Part shown: positions 8,017 to 17,332 of the stretch, piece by piece | Numbering within the stretch: the stretch's first letter is position 1 | Layout of the letters: each line of letters starts with the position of its first letter | From: Anianibacter sp965662745 | GTDB taxonomy: Bacteria > Pseudomonadota > Alphaproteobacteria > Rhodobacterales > Rhodobacteraceae | Direction: 5' to 3' | NCBI GenBank assembly: GCA_965662745.1 | Contig: CBFIJK010000012.1 | Span: forward strand, 1-64,000 | Length of the DNA: 64,000 nt | Made by a program: the position numbers and the translations under genes | Notes under the pieces: model-generated | Told to the model about the DNA's origin: nothing | The model's input: only the letters and a program-made list of their open reading frames with translations | Databases searched by the model: none

Positions 8017-9632
8017 TGGCCGGGATATTCGATATCGGGGCCAGCGGTCTTGCGGCCAGCCGAGCAGCGCTGACCGTCACCGGTGAAAATATCGCTAACG
8101 CGGACACCGACGGGTATCATCGTCGGAACGTGATCAGCGAAAGCCTGCCGGGCCGCGCGTCCAGCCCAACGACCAAGGCCCCCATCGCAAATGGGGTCGG
8201 CATCAGCGAAGTACGGCGCGCGTTCGATGGGCTGCTCGCCGCGCGCGAGCGGGTCGCGAATGGGGCCGCGCAGGCGGCTGAGACCGCTCAGCCCTATCTC
8301 GAAGCGCTTGAACAGCGCCTCATGCCCGAAGGCGGCGGCGTCGGTCCGAAGCTCGGGGCATGGTTCGAGGCGATCGGCACACTTGCCAGCGCGCCCGATG
8401 ATCCGGGGTTCCGGTCCATCGTTCTGTCTGCCGGCGATGGCCTGGCGGCTGGTGTTCGCGATCTGGCAAGGGGACTTGGGGAACTTGTGTCGGGGGTCAC
8501 CGAAGAGGCCGTGATGGGCATCGACCGGGCGAATACGATCCTTGTTGATCTTGCCGAGTTGCAGAAGGACCTGCTGGCGTCTCAGGGCAGTGGAACGGCG
8601 AACGCGATCCTCGATCGCCGCGATGCGTTGCTTGGCGAGCTTGGCGGGATCACTTCGATCCATGTCACCCCCGAGGACGGTGGGCGCGTGTCGGTCACCC
8701 TTGGATCGGACCCGGGCGGCCCGCTTCTGTTGAAGGGCGGGAAACATGGCGCTCTATCCTCAACGGACCCGGACCGCATCACGGCCATTCCGGTGGACGG
8801 CGGCTCGCCGCAGACGCGCCGTGTCGATACGGGACTGTTGCAGGGAATAAGCGATGCGCTGGGCGCGATCGGTGCCGCGCAGGATGCGCTTGATACGTGG
8901 GCGCAGGGGATCGCGGAGGACATGAATTTTGTTCATGCCTCGGGTCTTCGGCAGGATGGGAACCCGGGGGACGAGATGTTTTCGCTTCGCGGCTGGCAAG
9001 TGTCTCCGATGGCGGCATCTGCAGGCCGGATCAGTGCGGATACCGAGATTACCGATCCCGCGCTGATGCCCGCCGGGCCGCTGACTGTGGTCCGGGACAC
9101 CGGCGCAGGCCTGTGGCGCGTCAATGATGCGTCGGGCACCGAGCTTGCCAATGGTGCGACCGAGATCACGCTACCCGGCCTCGTGATCCGTCCGGGCGGC
9201 GATGCGCGAAACGGCGACCGTATGCTCTTGTCACTGCGCGAGGGATCGGCGCTGGACCTTGCGTTCATGCCGGCTTCGGGCGCCGAGCTTGCGACCGCTT
9301 CCACGAATGCCGCCGCTGTCGGCGATCCAACCATCGCGGAACGCATCGCCGATCTTGCGTCGCGCGATGCCATGTCCGGACGCGGCGGTTATTCCGCCGA
9401 ATACGCCGAGATTCTGGCGGATGCCGGATCTACCGTTTCGGCCGGGCGCGATCGCGTGCTGTCGACGACAGCGCGTCTGGAAAGCGCACAAAGCACAATC
9501 GCCGCCGCATCCTCGGTCGATCTCGATACCGAGGCCGCCGATCTCTTGCGCCACCAACAAGCCTATCAGGCCAATGCTCAGGTCCTGAATGTTGCCCGGC
9601 AGCTGTTTGACACGCTGCTCAATGCTGTCTGA
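8016..9632 (+). CDS. flgK: flagellar hook-associated protein 1 FlgK
   Basis: 538 residues. Hook-filament junction protein. Conserved ends: LAASRAALTVTGENIANADTDGYHRRNV at the N-terminus and SVDLDTEAADLLRHQQAYQANAQVLNVARQLFDTLL at the C-terminus. Starts on the last base of flgJ. Confidence 0.96.
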   Translation: MAGIFDIGASGLAASRAALTVTGENIANADTDGYHRRNVISESLPGRASSPTTKAPIANGVGISEVRRAFDGLLAARERVANGAAQAAETAQPYLEALEQRLMPEGGGVGPKLGAWFEAIGTLASAPDDPGFRSIVLSAGDGLAAGVRDLARGLGELVSGVTEEAVMGIDRANTILVDLAELQKDLLASQGSGTANAILDRRDALLGELGGITSIHVTPEDGGRVSVTLGSDPGGPLLLKGGKHGALSSTDPDRITAIPVDGGSPQTRRVDTGLLQGISDALGAIGAAQDALDTWAQGIAEDMNFVHASGLRQDGNPGDEMFSLRGWQVSPMAASAGRISADTEITDPALMPAGPLTVVRDTGAGLWRVNDASGTELANGATEITLPGLVIRPGGDARNGDRMLLSLREGSALDLAFMPASGAELATASTNAAAVGDPTIAERIADLASRDAMSGRGGYSAEYAEILADAGSTVSAGRDRVLSTTARLESAQSTIAAASSVDLDTEAADLLRHQQAYQANAQVLNVARQLFDTLLNAV

Positions 9633-9643
9633 GGAGAGTGACG

Positions 9644-10555
9644 ATGACCATTGGAACCGCCCTGTTTCACGCGCACGCCAGTACCCGTTTCCAGACGCTT
9701 GGCAGCGAGATTGCGACGCTGCAGTCCGAGATCTCCTCGGGCCGCAACGATCCGCGTCCATCGGCCGATCCCTTGCGCGCATTGCGCCTGTCGGCCGCGG
9801 ATGAGCAGGGCGCCCGTCTTGAAAGGTTTTCCACCAATCTTGAGACCGCGCAGGGACGTCTCGGTCTTGCCGACGCCGCCGTTGCCGCGGGAACCGACGT
9901 CATGCAACGGTTGCGCGAATTGGCTTTGTCTGCATCGACGGCCACTCTCTCGCCGAACCAGCGATCCGCGATCACGTCCGAGGCCCGGGAATTGCGCGGC
10001 TCTCTGCTCGATGTCGCCAATGCGCGCGATGAAGCTGGACGATCACTGTTCGGCGGCAACATGACCGAAGGTGATCCCTATGGCGATATTGCCGGAACGG
10101 TTGTCTATCAAGGTGATAGTGGTGGACGCAGTCTGCGCGTTTCGGAAAGCGCCAAGATCGACACTGCCGTTCCCGGCCCCGAGATTTTCGATGGCATGCG
10201 AGAGACGGTTCCCGGCGATCCAACCGACATCTTCCAGGCGATTGATACGTTCCTGACGGCCCTGGCCGACCCGGTCGGTGCGGGGATGGACGTCGCCTTG
10301 CGCTCGATTACCGAGGCTGGCAATCACCTTGCAGATGGCCGCGCCCGCATCGGCGCGATCGCGGCGCGGGTCGAGCTTCAGGCCGATGCCATCGACGCCC
10401 GCCAGCTTCGCCTTGATGAAGGTCTATCATCGCTGCGCGAGCTTGATCTGGCCCAGACCGTCACAGAACTCAGCCGCAAGTTGCTGACACGGGACGCAGC
10501 TCAGCAAAGCTTTGTGTCCATCGGTCGAACGAATCTATTCGACTATATGCGCTGA
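9644..10555 (+). CDS. flgL: flagellar hook-associated protein 3 FlgL
   Basis: About 303 residues from ATG 9644, which has GAGGAG seven bases upstream; an upstream GTG at 9638 is less likely. Second junction protein, with flagellin-like N-terminal (LGSEIATLQSEISSGR) and C-terminal (LAQTVTELSRKLLTRDAAQQSF) helices. Last gene of the flgG operon. Confidence 0.93.
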   Translation: MTIGTALFHAHASTRFQTLGSEIATLQSEISSGRNDPRPSADPLRALRLSAADEQGARLERFSTNLETAQGRLGLADAAVAAGTDVMQRLRELALSASTATLSPNQRSAITSEARELRGSLLDVANARDEAGRSLFGGNMTEGDPYGDIAGTVVYQGDSGGRSLRVSESAKIDTAVPGPEIFDGMRETVPGDPTDIFQAIDTFLTALADPVGAGMDVALRSITEAGNHLADGRARIGAIAARVELQADAIDARQLRLDEGLSSLRELDLAQTVTELSRKLLTRDAAQQSFVSIGRTNLFDYMR

Positions 10556-10776
10556 TCTGGTCCGGGGACTTCCCGGGCGGCGCATGCGCGTTCGCCGGAT
10601 ACAGTCACGCTTTAGCCGCAACTCGGACATGGTTAGTATCATTCGATATCGCTCACTCGACTTATGGTCCAAACGTTAACCAGAGGTGCGGCTAAACTCC
10701 GCGAAAGACGTCCCCAGATGATGATTTTGCCGGGCTAGAAAGGTTGGGCAGAAGGAATCGCAAAGGACGCCCCCGG

Positions 10777-11847
10777 ATGACACGCCACTGGACCCCCACC
10801 GCCGCCAAAGCCGAGCCGATGGAAGACCTTTGTCTGGACGCGCTGCTCGTCGGAGGCTCTGCGGCTATGCGAAAGGCAAAATCCACGATCGCGCTTGCTG
10901 CGCCGTCCGATGCGACTGTTCTGGTGCAAGGAGATACCGGTGTCGGAAAAGAGCTGGCCGCCCAGGCGCTTCACATGCTGTCGGGACGGTCCGGGCGTCT
11001 TGTCGCCGTGAACTGTGCCGCGATCCCTTCCGAGCTTCTGGAATCGGAATTGTTTGGCCACGAGAAAGGCGCCTTCACGGGGGCAACCGAGGCGCGAGCA
11101 GGCCGGGTGGAACAGGCCCATAACGGAACACTCTTCCTCGACGAGATCGGGGATATGCCCCTTGAGCTTCAATCCAAGCTCTTGCGGGTTCTGGAGGCTC
11201 GCCGGGTACAGCGGCTTGGCGGCCAATCCGATCTTCCCGTCGATTTCCGCCTGGTTTGCGCAACCCACCGCAACCTTGGCAAGGAGGTCGAAGCGGGGCG
11301 TTTCCGCGCAGACCTTTTCTTCCGTATCGCCGTGATCCCGATGACCCTGCCGGCCCTTCGCGACAGGACCGAGGATCTTCCCTCGTTGCTGGACGCACTT
11401 GGACGGAGCCGGATCGGAACCACGCGTCCGGTGTTCACCCTTGCCGCACTGCGTGTCCTGAAAAGCCATTCATGGCCAGGAAACGTGCGCGAACTGCGCA
11501 ATGTCTACGAACGTGCCCTGGTGCTGTTTCCCGGCCGCGAGATTTCGGGACAGAACGCAGAAGAGCTTGTTCAGGGCTTCGATCCGGCCAAGCCCGCCCC
11601 GCCAGTGCCGACGGCTGAAACGGCGGTTGGCTCTTTGAAGGAAAACTTGGTCTCCAAGGGCTCTCTGGATTTCCGGCGCAGGGTCCAGACGGTTGAGGCG
11701 GAACTTATCGAGGCCGCTTTGGATTTCACCGATGGCTGCGTTTCTCACGCCGCACTTGCGCTGAAACTGCAGCGCACCACCCTGATCGAGAAGATGAAGA
11801 AACTGGGGATCACGTCTGACCAGTTCCGGGTCGCCGCCGCGTCGTGA
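10777..11847 (+). CDS. fleQ: sigma-54-dependent flagellar activator, FleQ-like (lacks N-terminal regulatory domain)
   Basis: About 356 residues from ATG 10777. The AAA+ core starts almost at once: Walker A GDTGVGKE at about 52-59, GAFTGA loop for sigma-54 contact at about 98-103, Walker B LFLDEIGD near 118-125. The C-terminus (about 305-345) is a Fis-type helix-turn-helix (VSHAALALKLQRTTLIEKMKKLG). There is no receiver or other N-terminal sensory domain. This is the architecture of R. sphaeroides FleQ, which works with FleT and RpoN2 on flagellar promoters. It is convergent with fliD; no sigma-54 site was found upstream, which suits a top-level regulator. Confidence 0.88.
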   Translation: MTRHWTPTAAKAEPMEDLCLDALLVGGSAAMRKAKSTIALAAPSDATVLVQGDTGVGKELAAQALHMLSGRSGRLVAVNCAAIPSELLESELFGHEKGAFTGATEARAGRVEQAHNGTLFLDEIGDMPLELQSKLLRVLEARRVQRLGGQSDLPVDFRLVCATHRNLGKEVEAGRFRADLFFRIAVIPMTLPALRDRTEDLPSLLDALGRSRIGTTRPVFTLAALRVLKSHSWPGNVRELRNVYERALVLFPGREISGQNAEELVQGFDPAKPAPPVPTAETAVGSLKENLVSKGSLDFRRRVQTVEAELIEAALDFTDGCVSHAALALKLQRTTLIEKMKKLGITSDQFRVAAAS

Positions 11848-11852
11848 CATCA

Positions 11853-13487
11853 TCAATTATTCTGCCCATTCCAGGCATCCAGCAGACCTGTAAGGTAATC
11901 GCCCGTGGAATTGAGCTGTGTCACGATACGTTCCATTTCGATGAAGCGTGACCGATACCGGTTCTCTATGTCGATGATGTCCTGGTCGAGTGTTTCAAGA
12001 GTTTCGGTGCCTTCGGACAAGGTTTTGGAGTAGGATGCTTCACGCCGACCGATAGCGCCATCCGAGGTCAGCGCCTTGTCGATCGCGGTTTGCAGGCGCT
12101 CGAACGGACTTATTCCGTAATGGAGTGTCGAGGCTGTCACATCGTTGTCGACCGTCAGCGACACACCGGCAAGCGGTCCGGACGTAACCGCGATGCTCCA
12201 TGTCCCGTCTCCATTGTCGGACGCATCGAAGGTGTCGTCTCCGACCCTCGCGGTTCCGGTCGCGCTGTCGAAGGCGAACGCATAGGCGCCGGGCGTGGCG
12301 CTGGCGCGCGGCGTGCCGGACATTTCCACGCCATCGGTCTCGCTGGACAGTCTGCCGCGCAACATGGCTTCGACGCTGGACGGGTCGTCTTGCAGCTTGG
12401 CCATCAGCAGGTCTTCATCAAAGCTGTAGCTGCCGTCTCGCTCTGTTCTGAACCCGAACTCGGACAGGAAAACCGGGTCGTCATCCAGTCCTGGGGTGCC
12501 AGATGACAGGATCGAACCCACTTCGCTCATCAAGGCCGACAGACCGGCATCGCCGGCAAGTGGGCCAGCATCCACACCAGCCGCGCCGCGCGCCAACATC
12601 TCGCGGGACAGGGAACGGAACTGGTTGAGATTGTCCGCGAGGGACATGAACGCCTCGGACGCAAGATCGGGATCCGGGCCGACGGCGATTGTCGCTGCGA
12701 TGCCGTCGGTGGGTCGGGCAAGCGACAGCGTGACGCCCGGAATGACATCGTCGATCCAGTTCGTCTGGCGGCGCAGGGTGATATTGTCGAGCGTCAGGAT
12801 CGCATCGGACGCCGCGCGCAATTCGACGGCGGAAGGGTCGGCCGAGAAATCGAAGCCAGTCAAGGCAGCGCTGCTGCCAGCGGCGACCGAGAACCGCAAG
12901 GCGTTGTCGGACCCCGTGTCCGACAGGACACCGAGCGAAAACGTTCCGTCGCCGACATCGACGACACGGGCCATGACGCCATCGATCTCGTTGAGCGTGT
13001 CGGCCATATCCTGAAGCGTCGCAGTTGGTCCGAAGGTCAATGAACCGCCCGGACTTGATCCGGCAGTAAACGTGCCGGTGTCCCACCGTCCGAAGTCGAT
13101 CGTAAGCGTGCCGGGACCGATAATGTCCTCAGGGCCGGAAAACCCCGAGAATTCAAGAACCTGTTGAGTCGCAAGCTGCGTGACGCCGACAGACGCCAAC
13201 TGAGGCGTCAGTTTTGCTGCATCGGTCAGGAATGCGCCGACGGCACCGCTATCGCTTGTCACCTGCGAAATCTGCGCTGAGGACGTCGCGGTCAACGCAG
13301 AGCCGAGCGTGCCGATGCTCTCACGCAGTCGGTCGATTGCACCCAGAGAAACTTCGGCACGGTCGATCCGCTGCTGAACAAGTGATTTCTTCGGCGCGAT
13401 CTGCGCCGTGGCGAGATCGCTGGCGAGCGAAATGATATCGAGACCGCTGCCCGAGGTGTTCAGCTTTGAGAGTATGTCTGTCGACAT
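11853..13487 (-). CDS. fliD: filament cap protein FliD
   Basis: 544 residues. Caps the filament and promotes flagellin folding. N-terminal coiled-coil segment (GSGLDIISLASDLATAQIAPKKSLVQQRIDR) and C-terminal LDQDIIDIENRYRSRFIEMERIVTQLNSTGDYLTGLLDAWN match FliD. FliD is missing from many alphaproteobacterial flagella but is a feature of the Fla1 type. It has AAGGAGA upstream and follows motB by 54 bases, so it probably shares the motAB promoter. Confidence 0.93.
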   Translation of the reverse strand: MSTDILSKLNTSGSGLDIISLASDLATAQIAPKKSLVQQRIDRAEVSLGAIDRLRESIGTLGSALTATSSAQISQVTSDSGAVGAFLTDAAKLTPQLASVGVTQLATQQVLEFSGFSGPEDIIGPGTLTIDFGRWDTGTFTAGSSPGGSLTFGPTATLQDMADTLNEIDGVMARVVDVGDGTFSLGVLSDTGSDNALRFSVAAGSSAALTGFDFSADPSAVELRAASDAILTLDNITLRRQTNWIDDVIPGVTLSLARPTDGIAATIAVGPDPDLASEAFMSLADNLNQFRSLSREMLARGAAGVDAGPLAGDAGLSALMSEVGSILSSGTPGLDDDPVFLSEFGFRTERDGSYSFDEDLLMAKLQDDPSSVEAMLRGRLSSETDGVEMSGTPRASATPGAYAFAFDSATGTARVGDDTFDASDNGDGTWSIAVTSGPLAGVSLTVDNDVTASTLHYGISPFERLQTAIDKALTSDGAIGRREASYSKTLSEGTETLETLDQDIIDIENRYRSRFIEMERIVTQLNSTGDYLTGLLDAWNGQNN

Positions 13488-13541
13488 TTCGCGTCTCCTT
13501 TACCGCCAGAACGGTTGCGGTCGCGTTCAGTTTAGCGAGGC

Positions 13542-14696
13542 TCAGTAGTCGATCTCGATTTCGATCCGCCGATTCAGGGCGCGGCCCTGTTCCGAGCTGT
13601 TATTCGCAATCGGGTCGGACTCGCCGCGGCTTGTCGCGATCAGCCTTTCGGGGTCGATCAATCCCTGAGCCGAAAGCTCTCGCACAACGGCGGCCGATCG
13701 TGCAGCCGCAAGGCCCCAGTTATCTGCAAAGCGCGATCCGGTCCCAAGCGGGCGGTCGTCTGTATGCCCCGTGACGGTGATCTTGCTGGCGTCGTTCATC
13801 GTCGAGAAGGCAAGGCGCGCCATGATGTCCCGCGCCTCGCGCGTCAGGTTCGCATCGCCCGACGCAAAGGTTCCTCCGGCCCCGACGGTTACGATCACCT
13901 TGTCCTCGCGTTGTTCGACTGACACCAGACCCTCTGAAATTTCTTCCCGCAGCGAGACCCGAAGTTCCGCCTCTGCGATGGATGCGGTTCTCTCGCTATC
14001 GCCCGCGCCCCCCGAAGACGGTGTCGTGCCCGGGCTTTGCGCCGTTTCGTTTGTCTCTGGTTCGGCTTCCGAAGCGCGGGCAAGTTCGGACACGGTGGCC
14101 GCGTCGCTTTCGAAACGGACGTCGTCCAGCTTCTCTGCCTGGTCGGGGTCGTCCGCCTTGGCCTGAGAGATCGCCTCAAGGGCTTTGTCCACAGCCTCGC
14201 GCGCCGTATCAGGCGCCTCGGCGGAGACCGAGATCACGATCTCGCCCTGCTCGGCGCTGACCTCGACCTCTTTCATGTTGATCGCGTCTTCCAGCGCCTG
14301 TGCCAGCTCGCCCGTTCCTTCGTCGCCGTCCGGGGCAGCTTTGTCGATGTCTCGCTGGTCGGTGTCGGTGGTCTGCTGCGTGATTTCGGGCAGAACCGAG
14401 GCGTCGGGCGATGGGCTGAACTTCAGATCAAGGATCGTGGTGCCCTTGGGCTGTTCAAAGGCGGGCGAATTCCGCTGAACACCGAAGGAATTGCGCAAGG
14501 ATCCGGCGACCATCTTGAACTTCGGCTGATTGAATTCCGCGAATGACAGAATAAGGACGAAGAATGCCATCAAGAGCGTGGCAATATCGGCAAAGGTCGC
14601 CATCCACGCCGGAGATCCAACAGGCGGGCATTTCGGGCACTCGTCCTCGGGTTCCTCCTCGACGACGACGGGAAGGGGAATCGGCTTCTTGGCCAT
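13542..14696 (-). CDS. motB: flagellar motor stator protein MotB
   Basis: 384 residues. One membrane segment at about residues 30-50 (PAWMATFADIATLLMAFFVLILSFAEF) carries the proton-binding Asp (ADIATLL). A long acidic linker (about 75-250) leads to an OmpA-type peptidoglycan-binding domain (VTGHTDDRPLG, NWGLAAARSAAVVREL, NRRIEIEIDY). Starts three bases after the motA stop. Confidence 0.96.
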   Translation of the reverse strand: MAKKPIPLPVVVEEEPEDECPKCPPVGSPAWMATFADIATLLMAFFVLILSFAEFNQPKFKMVAGSLRNSFGVQRNSPAFEQPKGTTILDLKFSPSPDASVLPEITQQTTDTDQRDIDKAAPDGDEGTGELAQALEDAINMKEVEVSAEQGEIVISVSAEAPDTAREAVDKALEAISQAKADDPDQAEKLDDVRFESDAATVSELARASEAEPETNETAQSPGTTPSSGGAGDSERTASIAEAELRVSLREEISEGLVSVEQREDKVIVTVGAGGTFASGDANLTREARDIMARLAFSTMNDASKITVTGHTDDRPLGTGSRFADNWGLAAARSAAVVRELSAQGLIDPERLIATSRGESDPIANNSSEQGRALNRRIEIEIDY

Positions 14697-14699
14697 CGC

Positions 14700-15464
14700 T
14701 TAGGCCGCCGCCAGCAGTTGCGCCTGGACCTTGGGAGGCAGGGCGGCGACCATCTGCTCTTGGACGTTTCTCCCGGATTCTCCGCGCGCGATGTTGCGCA
14801 AGCCTTCAAGAACCATTCCTCGATAGATGGTTTCAGCGGCGGAATAGCCCTCCAGTTTTGACAAGATCGGCCCGAACAGCACGTTCGCAAAGAACGCACC
14901 ATAAAGGGTCGTCAGCAGCGCAACCGCCATGGCAGGACCGATCGCCTTGGGGTCCGCCATGTTGCCAAGCATTTGCACAAGCCCGATCAGTGTCCCGATC
15001 ATTCCCATAGCCGGGGCGATATCCACCCAGGCTTTCACCACGCCCTGGAATTCCGCGTGGCGTATTTTCATGGCGCGTATTTCATGGTTGAGCTGCTTGA
15101 CCAGTTTCGCCTCGTCGGCGCCATCGATCAGCATCTGCAGACCCTTCTCGAAGAAGGCGTCCGGGATCTCTTTTCCTTCGAGGGCCATGATGCCTTCCTT
15201 GCGGGCGATGTTCGAGAATTCGACCATCGTCTCAACAAGCTCTTTCTGATTGGGGGGCTTCGGCATGAAGCACTTTGCCATCGCGCCGAAGCTGCCAAGA
15301 AAAATCCCCATCGGGCTGCGTAGCATCACGCCGAAAAACGTCCCTCCGAAGACGATGATGATCGACGCTACATCGATATAGGGACCAAGGCCGCCAGAGG
15401 TGATCATCGCCCCGGCGATCATTCCAATGGCACCAATCATGCCGATCAAGGCCGCGATATCCAT
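14700..15464 (-). CDS. motA: flagellar motor stator protein MotA
   Basis: 254 residues from the start at 15464, which has GGAG eight bases upstream; a longer frame to 15539 runs through the promoter. Four membrane segments in the PomA/MotA pattern: GMIGAIGMIAGAMI, ASIIIVFGGTFFGVM, PAMGMIGTLIGLVQML, and AMAVALLTTLYGAFFANVLFGP. Forms the proton channel with MotB. Confidence 0.96.
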   Translation of the reverse strand: MDIAALIGMIGAIGMIAGAMITSGGLGPYIDVASIIIVFGGTFFGVMLRSPMGIFLGSFGAMAKCFMPKPPNQKELVETMVEFSNIARKEGIMALEGKEIPDAFFEKGLQMLIDGADEAKLVKQLNHEIRAMKIRHAEFQGVVKAWVDIAPAMGMIGTLIGLVQMLGNMADPKAIGPAMAVALLTTLYGAFFANVLFGPILSKLEGYSAAETIYRGMVLEGLRNIARGESGRNVQEQMVAALPPKVQAQLLAAA

Positions 15465-15500
15465 GTCGCACTCCGTTTGCGTGGGATTTGCAAAGAAGCG

Positions 15501-15515
15501 GCAAGAACAGTGCCA
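15501..15515 (-). promoter_or_regulatory. sigma-54 promoter of motA-motB-fliD
   Basis: On the minus strand, TGGCAC, five bases, TTGC. Predicted start about 15489, 25 bases before motA. Its position also supports the shorter motA start. Confidence 0.85.
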
Positions 15516-15601
15516 AGCCGCGCCCGAACCGGACGACAAAGTGAGCGGTCAAGAAAATATATAAATAAAACAGCGGTTAAGCCCGGATCGAATTACAGGG
15601 T

Positions 15602-15628
15602 TTAACATTTTTCGCGATGTGCCGTTGC
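15602..15628 (+). promoter_or_regulatory. candidate sigma-28 (FliA) promoter of flagellin
   Basis: TTAA, 15 bases, GCCGTTGC, close to the FliA consensus TAAA-N15-GCCGATAA. The leader to the flagellin ATG is about 45 bases. Confidence 0.65.
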
Positions 15629-15679
15629 CTACTCCGAGCGCTGTGACCGGCGCCTGATATTCACCCAGGAGACCGTACC

Positions 15680-17152
15680 ATGACCACGATCAACACAAAC
15701 ATCGGCGCGATCAACGCTCAGGCAAACATGAGCCGCGTCAACGAAGACATGAACACCGCAATGAGCCGCCTGTCCTCGGGCCAGCGCATTAACGCCGCCA
15801 AGGACGATGCCGCCGGCATGGCCATCGCGGAAAAGATGACGTCGCAGATCATGGGCCTCAACCAGGCCATGCGGAACGCCACCGACGGCAAAAGCCTCGT
15901 CGATACGACCGAAGGCGCGCATATCGAAGTTTCGAACATGCTGCAGCGTCTGCGTGAAATTGCCGTCCAGTCGTCGAACGACACCAACACCGCAGCCAAC
16001 CGCGGTAACATCGTCGCGGAATCGAGCCAGCTGATCGCCGAGATCAACTCGGTCTCCGAGAACACCACGTTCAACGGCATGAAGGTTCTCGACGGCTCGT
16101 TCTCGAACAAGCAGCTGCAGATTGGTGCCGACGAAGGTCAGACAATGACCTTGAACGTCGACAGCGCCTCTGCAACCGACATCGGCGCGAACGTCGTGCG
16201 GTCGGCATCGACCATCGACACCGGCGCAGGCCTGACCGACACCGATACGGCAATCGCCGGTGGCCAGACCGTTACCCTGACCGGCTTTGCAGGCTCTGCC
16301 TCGATCACCACCACCGCAGGCCAGTCGGCCAAGTCGATGGCGGACGAGATCAACAAGCTGTCCGCATCGACCGGCATCGAAGCCAGCGCGATGACCTCTG
16401 CAAAGCTGTCCGGCTTCACCGCCGGCGACACGATCAGCTTCTCGGTCGGCACGACCGCTGCCAATGCGGTGTCCATCGGTGACGTCAGCATCACCGACGC
16501 AACCGACGTTCGCGGTCTGCGCGATGCGATCAACGCGGTATCCGGTCAGACCGGGATCACGGCGGCCATGGCCGAGAACGACAACAGCTCGATCGTCCTC
16601 ACCGACTCGAACGGCGATGACATCATGCTGACCGGCGTCTCGGCAAGCACCACCGACTTCACGATGGACTCGCTCGACAAGGACGGCGCAGTGACGGCCA
16701 CCGCAACCGACCTTGGCCAGACCTCGAACTCGGCCGCCGTCACCGGCACCGTCGAAGTGACCTCGACCAAGGCGTTCACGGTCGCTTCGAGCGCGGCAGA
16801 GCACTTTGCGACAACCGCTGAAGGCTCGGCGCTCGAGTCGGTCGCCGAAATCGACCTGTCGACCTCGGACGGCGCGTCCAAGGCAATCAGCGTCCTGGAC
16901 ATGGCCCTGCAGAAGATCTCGCAGTCGCGCTCTGACCTCGGTGCCGTCTCCAACCGTCTCGACAGCACGATTTCGAACCTCACCAACATCACGGTGAACG
17001 TCGAATCTGCACGGTCGGGCGTCATGGATGCGGACTTCGCGAAAGAATCGTCCGACCTCGCACGGGGCAAGATTCTGTCGCAGGCGGCTACCGCGATGCT
17101 CGCACAGGCCAACGCATCGCAGCAGAACGTCCTCAGCCTGCTGCGCGGCTGA
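15680..17152 (+). CDS. fliC: flagellin FliC
   Basis: 490 residues. Filament subunit. Conserved D0/D1 ends: TTINTNIGAINAQANMSRVNEDMNTAMSRLSSGQRINAAKDDAAGMAIA and MDADFAKESSDLARGKILSQAATAMLAQANASQQNVLSLLRG. The exposed central region (about residues 160-400) is Ala/Thr/Ser/Asp-rich with flagellin insertion-type motifs. It is the only flagellin in the window and has a strong AGGAG upstream. A perfect stem-loop follows. Confidence 0.97.
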   Translation: MTTINTNIGAINAQANMSRVNEDMNTAMSRLSSGQRINAAKDDAAGMAIAEKMTSQIMGLNQAMRNATDGKSLVDTTEGAHIEVSNMLQRLREIAVQSSNDTNTAANRGNIVAESSQLIAEINSVSENTTFNGMKVLDGSFSNKQLQIGADEGQTMTLNVDSASATDIGANVVRSASTIDTGAGLTDTDTAIAGGQTVTLTGFAGSASITTTAGQSAKSMADEINKLSASTGIEASAMTSAKLSGFTAGDTISFSVGTTAANAVSIGDVSITDATDVRGLRDAINAVSGQTGITAAMAENDNSSIVLTDSNGDDIMLTGVSASTTDFTMDSLDKDGAVTATATDLGQTSNSAAVTGTVEVTSTKAFTVASSAAEHFATTAEGSALESVAEIDLSTSDGASKAISVLDMALQKISQSRSDLGAVSNRLDSTISNLTNITVNVESARSGVMDADFAKESSDLARGKILSQAATAMLAQANASQQNVLSLLRG

Positions 17153-17165
17153 CGGTTGATTGACA

Positions 17166-17204
17166 GCATCGCGCGGTTTGTCCGTTGGGCAAATCGCGCG
17201 ATGC
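17166..17204 (+). terminator. terminator of flagellin gene
   Basis: An 18-base stem (GCATCGCGCG... pairing with ...CGCGCGATGC, two G-T pairs inside) with a four-base loop GTTG. There is no long T run, common in this group. Confidence 0.85.
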
Positions 17205-17332
17205 GCCTAAAATGACTGGTTCTCAAGGCCAGGGCAGGCCCCATGTCGGAATTCGGACATGGGGTCTGTCAATTTGCTATGCTTGAGATTGGCACGCGTC
17301 CCGACGATCACGGTTGTGAACGGAGAGATGTC

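Noticed and set aside
15629..16804. Minus-strand open frame of 391 codons
   Set aside because: Antisense to flagellin; composition mirrors the repetitive Ala/Thr codons of the flagellin centre.
17292..17310. TGGCAC upstream of rpoN as a sigma-54 promoter
   Set aside because: The -24 half is exact but the -12 position reads CCGAC, with no GC at the right spacing.
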